Source of the DNA: Claveliimonas bilis
GTDB taxonomy: Bacteria; Bacillota; Clostridia; Lachnospirales; Lachnospiraceae
Assembly: GCF_030296775.1 (NCBI RefSeq)
Contig: NZ_AP027742.1
Coordinates: 744,001-808,000, forward strand
Direction of reading: 5' to 3'
Length of the DNA: 64,000 bases
Shown here: positions 59,957-64,000 of the stretch, piece by piece
Position numbering within the stretch: the stretch's first letter is position 1
Layout: each line of letters opens with the position of its first letter
Program-made: the position numbers and the translations under genes
Notes under the pieces: generated by a model
Database searches by the model: none
Seen by the model: the letters and a program-made list of their open reading frames with translations, nothing else
What the model was told of the DNA's origin: nothing

Positions 59957-60997
59957 ATGAAATCAGATGTAAGACTGACAACATTAAGCAAAACATCCGG
60001 ATGAGCGGCTAAAATTGGTCCGGAGACCCTTGCTCAGGTTCTGGGCAAGCTGCCGAAATTCCAGGATGATAATCTGCTGGTTGGAATCGAGACTTCCGAC
60101 GATGCAGCAATATATAAGGTAACAGACGATATAGCTATGATTCAGACAGTAGACTTTTTTACGCCGATTGTAGATGATCCTTATATGTTCGGACAGATTG
60201 CAGCGGCCAATTCTTTGAGCGATGTGTGGGCCATGGGAGGAGAACCGGCAGTTGCGCTGAATATTGTCGGATTTCCTAATTGTCTGGACCCGGCGATCCT
60301 GGGAGATATCCTTGCAGGGGGCGCAGACAAAGTAAAAGAAGCAGGTGCGGTCCTTGTAGGAGGGCATTCCGTGCAGGATGACGAGCCGAAATACGGGCTG
60401 TGTGTGTCCGGTTTTGTACATCCGGATAAGATTTTCAAAAATTACGGATGCAGGCCGGGAGATGTGCTGGTATTGACAAAGCAGATCGGAAGCGGCGTCA
60501 TTAATACTGCCATCAAGGCAGAGATGGCTTCTCCGTCCGCAGTGAAAGAAGCGCAGATGGTTATGGCATCCTTGAACAGGATTGCAAAGCGGGTGACAGA
60601 ACGGTATCATGTATCCGCATGTACCGACATTACCGGTTTTGGTCTTCTCGGCCATTGTGTGGAGATGGCTGAGGCAAGCGATGTAACCTTTGAGCTTAAA
60701 GTAAAGGATATTGCCTATATGGCAGATGCCATTGATTATGCCAAAATGGGACTTGTCCCGGCAGGGACTTATAAAAACAGGGGATACTCCATTGGCAAGG
60801 TGGAGACAGGATCTATTGAAGAGTGTTATGTAGATCTTCTGTATGATCCGCAGACATCCGGAGGACTGCTGCTGAGCGTTTCCCCGGATGATGTAGAGGG
60901 AATGATGCGTGACTTTGAACATGCCGGTATGGAGACAACTGTATCCATAATCGGAAAAGTGGCGCCAAAAAGCGACAAACTGATCCGCTTATTCTAA
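59957..60997 (+). CDS. selD: Selenide, water dikinase, Sec-containing
   Basis: 346 residues when the TGA at 60002-60004 is read as Sec16. It uses ATP to turn selenide into selenophosphate, the Se donor for Sec-tRNA. N-terminus MKSDVRLTTLSKTSGUAAKIGP: Sec16 and Lys19 correspond to the catalytic Cys17/Lys20 of E. coli. Later DDAAIYKV, QTVDFFTPIVDDPYMFGQIAAANSLSDVWAMGG, GGHSVQDDEPKYGL and TDITGFGLLGH are family motifs. ATG 59957 has AAAAAGGGGG upstream. A naive gene finder would begin at the internal ATG 60137 and lose the active site. selA and selB follow. Confidence 0.93.
60029..60049 (+). promoter_or_regulatory. SECIS element of selD
   Basis: Starting 24 nt after the UGA, CTTGCTCA pairs with TGGGCAAG (8 bp, one wobble) around the 5-nt loop GGTTC. 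The loop begins 32 nt behind the UGA. This matches the bacterial SECIS plan and makes SelB-dependent Sec insertion credible. Confidence 0.75.
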
Positions 60998-61019
60998 ATC
61001 CCTCTGTAAGATCAGAAAT

Positions 61020-61037
61020 GCTGACAAAAATGTCAGC
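61020..61037 (+). other. Small hairpin in the selD-selA gap
   Basis: GCTGACA-AAAA-TGTCAGC sits in the 60-nt space between selD and selA with no T tail, so it is not a standard terminator. It may stabilise or partly attenuate the selD/selAB transcript. Confidence 0.35.
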
Positions 61038-61057
61038 GGCAACGAGAGGAAAGAAAA

Positions 61058-62464
61058 ATGGATAAAAAAAGTTTATACCGCAGCATACCCAAAGTGGATG
61101 TGCTGCTTGCAGATGAGCAGATACAGGGACTGATTGAAACTTACAGCCGTGATACAGTCATGGAGGCAGTGCGTACCCAGACAGACCGTCTGCGCGCCTT
61201 TATCGGGACATGCACAGACGAGGGAGAGGCACTCGGTAAGATCAATGCTCTTAAAGATGATGTGGCCCGGGCTGTGAAGTCTCTTCACACGCCCAATATG
61301 CGCAAGGTGATAAACGGAACCGGAACGGTTCTTCACACCAATCTGGGAAGGGCGCCGATCTGCGAAGAACATATGAAAAAAGCAGCGGAACTTGTAACAG
61401 GATATTCCAATCTGGAATACAATCTGGAAGAAGGGAAGAGGGGAGAGAGATATTCTCATTTTGAAGAGCTTCTCTGCCGTCTGACCGGAGCGGAAGCAGC
61501 TATGGCTGTCAACAATAATGCGGCGGCGGTTATGCTGATCTTAAGTTCTCTGGCAAAGGGAGGCGAAGTGATCGTCTCCAGAGGAGAGCTGGTAGAGATT
61601 GGCGGAAAATTCCGGATTCCGGATGTGATGGAACAAAGCGGGGCGTCTCTTGTAGAGGTGGGAACAACAAACAAGACGCACTACAGTGACTATGAAGAAG
61701 CTGTGACTGAGGAAACAAAAGCTCTTCTGAAAGTTCATACAAGCAATTACCGGATTGTGGGATTTACGGATTCTGTCACTATGGAAGAGCTGCTGCCTTT
61801 AGCTAAAGAGCATCATATCCCGCTCATTGAAGATTTGGGAAGCGGCGTTCTGATCGATTTAAGCAAATACGGGCTCACCTATGAGCCTACTGTACAGGAT
61901 TCCATCGCAAAAGGAGCAGATGTGGTCTGCTTCAGCGGGGACAAGCTTCTTGGAGGCCCGCAGGCAGGCATTATCATCGGGAAAAAGGAATATATCAGCA
62001 AGATGAAAAAAAATCAGCTGACAAGAGCGCTTCGGATCGATAAATTTACAGCTGCAGCCCTGGAACTTGTGCTGCAGGAATATTTGTCCGAAGAAAAAGC
62101 GCTGCAGCATATCCCGGTGCTGTCCATGATCACACGGAAGCCGGAAGAAGTGAAAAAGGATGCCTCTGCTTTGGTGCGGAAACTGAAAAGGGCACATCTT
62201 CCTGCCAGGGTGGAGCTCATATCCTGTCAGTCACAGATCGGGGGAGGTTCTCTTCCGATGGAGAGACTTTCAAGCTATGGGGCAGCGATCCACCCGGAGA
62301 AGATCAGTGTGCCGGTATTGGAAGAGAGGATGAGGCATCTGGAAGTTCCGATCATTCCACGGGTTGTAAATGATACCATTCTCATTGACGCCAGAACACT
62401 TCAGAAAGGCGACGGTGACCTTCTTGTCCGTCAGCTGAAGGAACAGGAGGTGTTGGAACCGTGA
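61058..62464 (+). CDS. selA: L-seryl-tRNA(Sec) selenium transferase
   Basis: 468 residues, PLP enzyme of fold type I that converts Ser-tRNA(Sec) to Sec-tRNA(Sec) with selenophosphate. Features: RKVINGTGTVLHTNLGRAP (about 82-100), SNLEYNLEEGKRGERYSH, VNNNAAAVMLIL, and the PLP lysine in CFSGDKLLGGPQAGII (about 290-305). Full length for SelA. CGAGAGGAAAG precedes ATG. The stop overlaps the GTG start of selB by 4 bp. Confidence 0.96.
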   Translation: MDKKSLYRSIPKVDVLLADEQIQGLIETYSRDTVMEAVRTQTDRLRAFIGTCTDEGEALGKINALKDDVARAVKSLHTPNMRKVINGTGTVLHTNLGRAPICEEHMKKAAELVTGYSNLEYNLEEGKRGERYSHFEELLCRLTGAEAAMAVNNNAAAVMLILSSLAKGGEVIVSRGELVEIGGKFRIPDVMEQSGASLVEVGTTNKTHYSDYEEAVTEETKALLKVHTSNYRIVGFTDSVTMEELLPLAKEHHIPLIEDLGSGVLIDLSKYGLTYEPTVQDSIAKGADVVCFSGDKLLGGPQAGIIIGKKEYISKMKKNQLTRALRIDKFTAAALELVLQEYLSEEKALQHIPVLSMITRKPEEVKKDASALVRKLKRAHLPARVELISCQSQIGGGSLPMERLSSYGAAIHPEKISVPVLEERMRHLEVPIIPRVVNDTILIDARTLQKGDGDLLVRQLKEQEVLEP

Positions 62465-64000
62465 AGCACATTATCATAGGAACAGCCGGACATATCGATC
62501 ACGGGAAAACGACTCTGATCAAGGCTCTGACCGGAAGAAACACAGACCGGTGGGAAGAAGAGCAGAGACGGGGAATCACCATAGACCTGGGATTTACATG
62601 GTTTGACCTGCCGGGAGGAGACCGGGCGGGAATTATTGATGTGCCCGGACATGAACGGTTCATCAACAACATGGTTGCCGGTGTTGTGGGGATGGATATG
62701 GTTCTCCTTGTAGTTGCGGCAGATGAAGGGATCATGCCCCAGACAAGAGAACACATGGATATCCTAAGTCTTCTTGGCATTGAAAAAAGTATTATTGTTC
62801 TGAATAAATGCGACCTTGTAGACGAAGAGTGGACAGAGCTGGTGGAAGAAGAAATTCGGGAAGAACTGGCAGGAAGCTTTTTGGAAAAAGCGCCGATTGT
62901 CCGGGTTTCAGCCGCTACGGGAGCAGGTTTAAAAGAGCTGGTGGATATCATTGAAAAAATAGCGGAGGAAGAGGTGGTGGAAAAGGATACGGCTACCATT
63001 CCCCGCCTTCCCATAGACAGGGCTTTTTCCCTGTCCGGTTTCGGGACAATTATCACCGGAACTCTTCTGTCCGGAACGATCACAAAAGAAGATGTCTTGG
63101 AAATGTATCCCATCGGGAAGACAAGCAAGATACGAAGCATTCAGGTGCACGGTCAGGATGTGGACAAATGCTATGCCGGTCAGCGGGTTGCCATCAACCT
63201 TTCCAATATCAAAAAAAGAGAAATCGGAAGGGGCTGTGTCCTGGCGCCTCCGGGAAGTATGAAAAATACAGACCTTCTGGATGTGAAGATGAATATTCTG
63301 GATTCTTCTATGCGGGTGCTGACAAACCATACCAGACTGCATCTTTTTACCGGAACAAGTGAGATCCTTTGTCGTGCCGTCCTTCTGGACAAGGAAGAAA
63401 TCGGACCGGGCGAGAGCGGCTATGTGCAGCTTAGGCTGGAAGAGGAAATCGCCCTTCGGCGCGGAGATAAGTTTGTTGTACGTTTTTATTCTCCTATGGA
63501 AACAATCGGCGGAGGAGTGGTTCTTGAGCCTAATCCTTCCATTCACAGGCGCTTCCAGGAGCCGGTGATCGAAGATCTCAAAAGAAAGGAATCCGGATCC
63601 ACTGCAGACGTCATTGAAATGCATGTGAAGAATTATAAAGACACGATGATAACCCTGTCAGATCTGGCACGCCTGACAGCTCTCTCCCCGGAAGAAGTGG
63701 AGCAGGATATTGAAGAACTGAAAGAACAGGGGCTTATCCGGACATATGCTTTGAAAAAAGATACTTATGTATGGCATGCAGGAGCGGCAAAGGAAGCAGA
63801 AGAGATACTTCTGAATGCGCTGAAAAAGTATGAGGCGTCGTATCCTTACCGCTATGGCATGAAAAAGGCGGAGATACATACAAATTATTTCCGCAAGATC
63901 AAGCCTAATGTGTTCGATCTCTATATCGGAAGCCTGACGGAAGAAGGGATTCTTGAGAGGGTGGATGAATTTTTATGTACGCCCGGTTATCAGGTAAGAA
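62461..64000 (+). CDS. selB: Selenocysteine-specific elongation factor (partial at window end)
   Basis: GTG start overlapping the selA stop (GTGA). More than 510 residues are visible; the frame runs off the window edge, so the C-terminus is missing. GTPase motifs: [17 protein letters not shown] (P-loop, about 7-23), RGITIDLGF (switch I), [12 protein letters not shown] (G3) and NKCD (G4), then EF-Tu-like beta-barrel domains II/III and the start of the winged-helix repeats ([20 protein letters not shown]). SelB carries Sec-tRNA to the ribosome and binds the SECIS hairpin with its last winged helices. Confidence 0.95.
   Translation, partial: MKHIIIGTAGHIDHGKTTLIKALTGRNTDRWEEEQRRGITIDLGFTWFDLPGGDRAGIIDVPGHERFINNMVAGVVGMDMVLLVVAADEGIMPQTREHMDILSLLGIEKSIIVLNKCDLVDEEWTELVEEEIREELAGSFLEKAPIVRVSAATGAGLKELVDIIEKIAEEEVVEKDTATIPRLPIDRAFSLSGFGTIITGTLLSGTITKEDVLEMYPIGKTSKIRSIQVHGQDVDKCYAGQRVAINLSNIKKREIGRGCVLAPPGSMKNTDLLDVKMNILDSSMRVLTNHTRLHLFTGTSEILCRAVLLDKEEIGPGESGYVQLRLEEEIALRRGDKFVVRFYSPMETIGGGVVLEPNPSIHRRFQEPVIEDLKRKESGSTADVIEMHVKNYKDTMITLSDLARLTALSPEEVEQDIEELKEQGLIRTYALKKDTYVWHAGAAKEAEEILLNALKKYEASYPYRYGMKKAEIHTNYFRKIKPNVFDLYIGSLTEEGILERVDEFLCTPGYQVR

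Noticed and set aside
60137-60997. selD starting at the internal ATG 60137
   Set aside because: It would remove the conserved N-terminal catalytic region; reading the UGA at 60002 as Sec restores the full family sequence.

Overview
The window looks like a chromosomal segment of an anaerobic Firmicute, most likely a gut Lachnospiraceae (Clostridia). The grounds are strong GGAGG-type ribosome binding sites, frequent GTG/TTG starts, surface proteins ending in a VKTGD-type sorting signal, a CIRCE-type operator at hsp20, and a selenocysteine operon whose selD itself carries an in-frame UGA. No rRNA, tRNA or CRISPR array was seen.

Layout. 0-4 kb: small genes and decaying genes. These are an XRE regulator, a nucleoside phosphorylase, a DUF3795 remnant, a yjdF-type riboswitch above a frameshifted yjdF, a small minus-strand gene with an in-frame UGA that looks like an undescribed selenoprotein, and a broken DUF2935 gene. 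4-9.7 kb: a complete Opp/Dpp-type peptide (or nickel) ABC importer. 9.8-19.5 kb: a Lon-like AAA ATPase, a small CxCxxC protein, a large cell-wall S8 protease, a YczE-like membrane protein, a MATE exporter, a threonine-aldolase-like enzyme and YaaA. 19.6-24.5 kb: a DNA-modification block made of a beta-class methyltransferase, a single-chain type IIG-like nuclease/methyltransferase and a HAD phosphatase fused to an alkyltransferase-like domain. 24.6-28.2 kb: a nine-module SpaA/Cna-B surface protein.

28.3-44.5 kb is a carbohydrate/nucleoside region. It holds a GntR/UTRA regulator, a PfkB kinase, a SIS-domain protein, a BtpA/SgcQ protein (separated from the SIS gene by an IS110 element), a YesN/YesM-type two-component pair, a ribose-type ABC importer with two different permeases, a nucleoside hydrolase, a ribokinase and a YbaK-type deacylase. 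The apparent logic is to sense an extracellular sugar or nucleoside, import it, split off the base and phosphorylate the sugar.

44.5-52.4 kb is housekeeping and repair: an SPFH protein with a small ribbon-helix-helix-like protein, an EndoQ-like PHP domain fused to a UvrD helicase, a Cys-cluster protein, endonuclease III and Hsp20. An IS30-family element (about 52.6-54.3 kb) lies directly behind the hsp20 promoter. It is followed by a RelBE/ParE-type toxin-antitoxin pair, a QueG-like Fe-S protein, small proteins, a HAD phosphatase, NagB, a CBM9-like protein and an RlmI-like methyltransferase. The window ends in selD-selA-selB, with selB cut by the window edge.

The most interesting signal is the 98-residue UGA-containing gene at 2993-3289 (minus). 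Its UGA is followed by a stem-loop with the same GGUU apical loop as the stem-loop behind the selD UGA, and the Sec insertion machinery is encoded in the same window.
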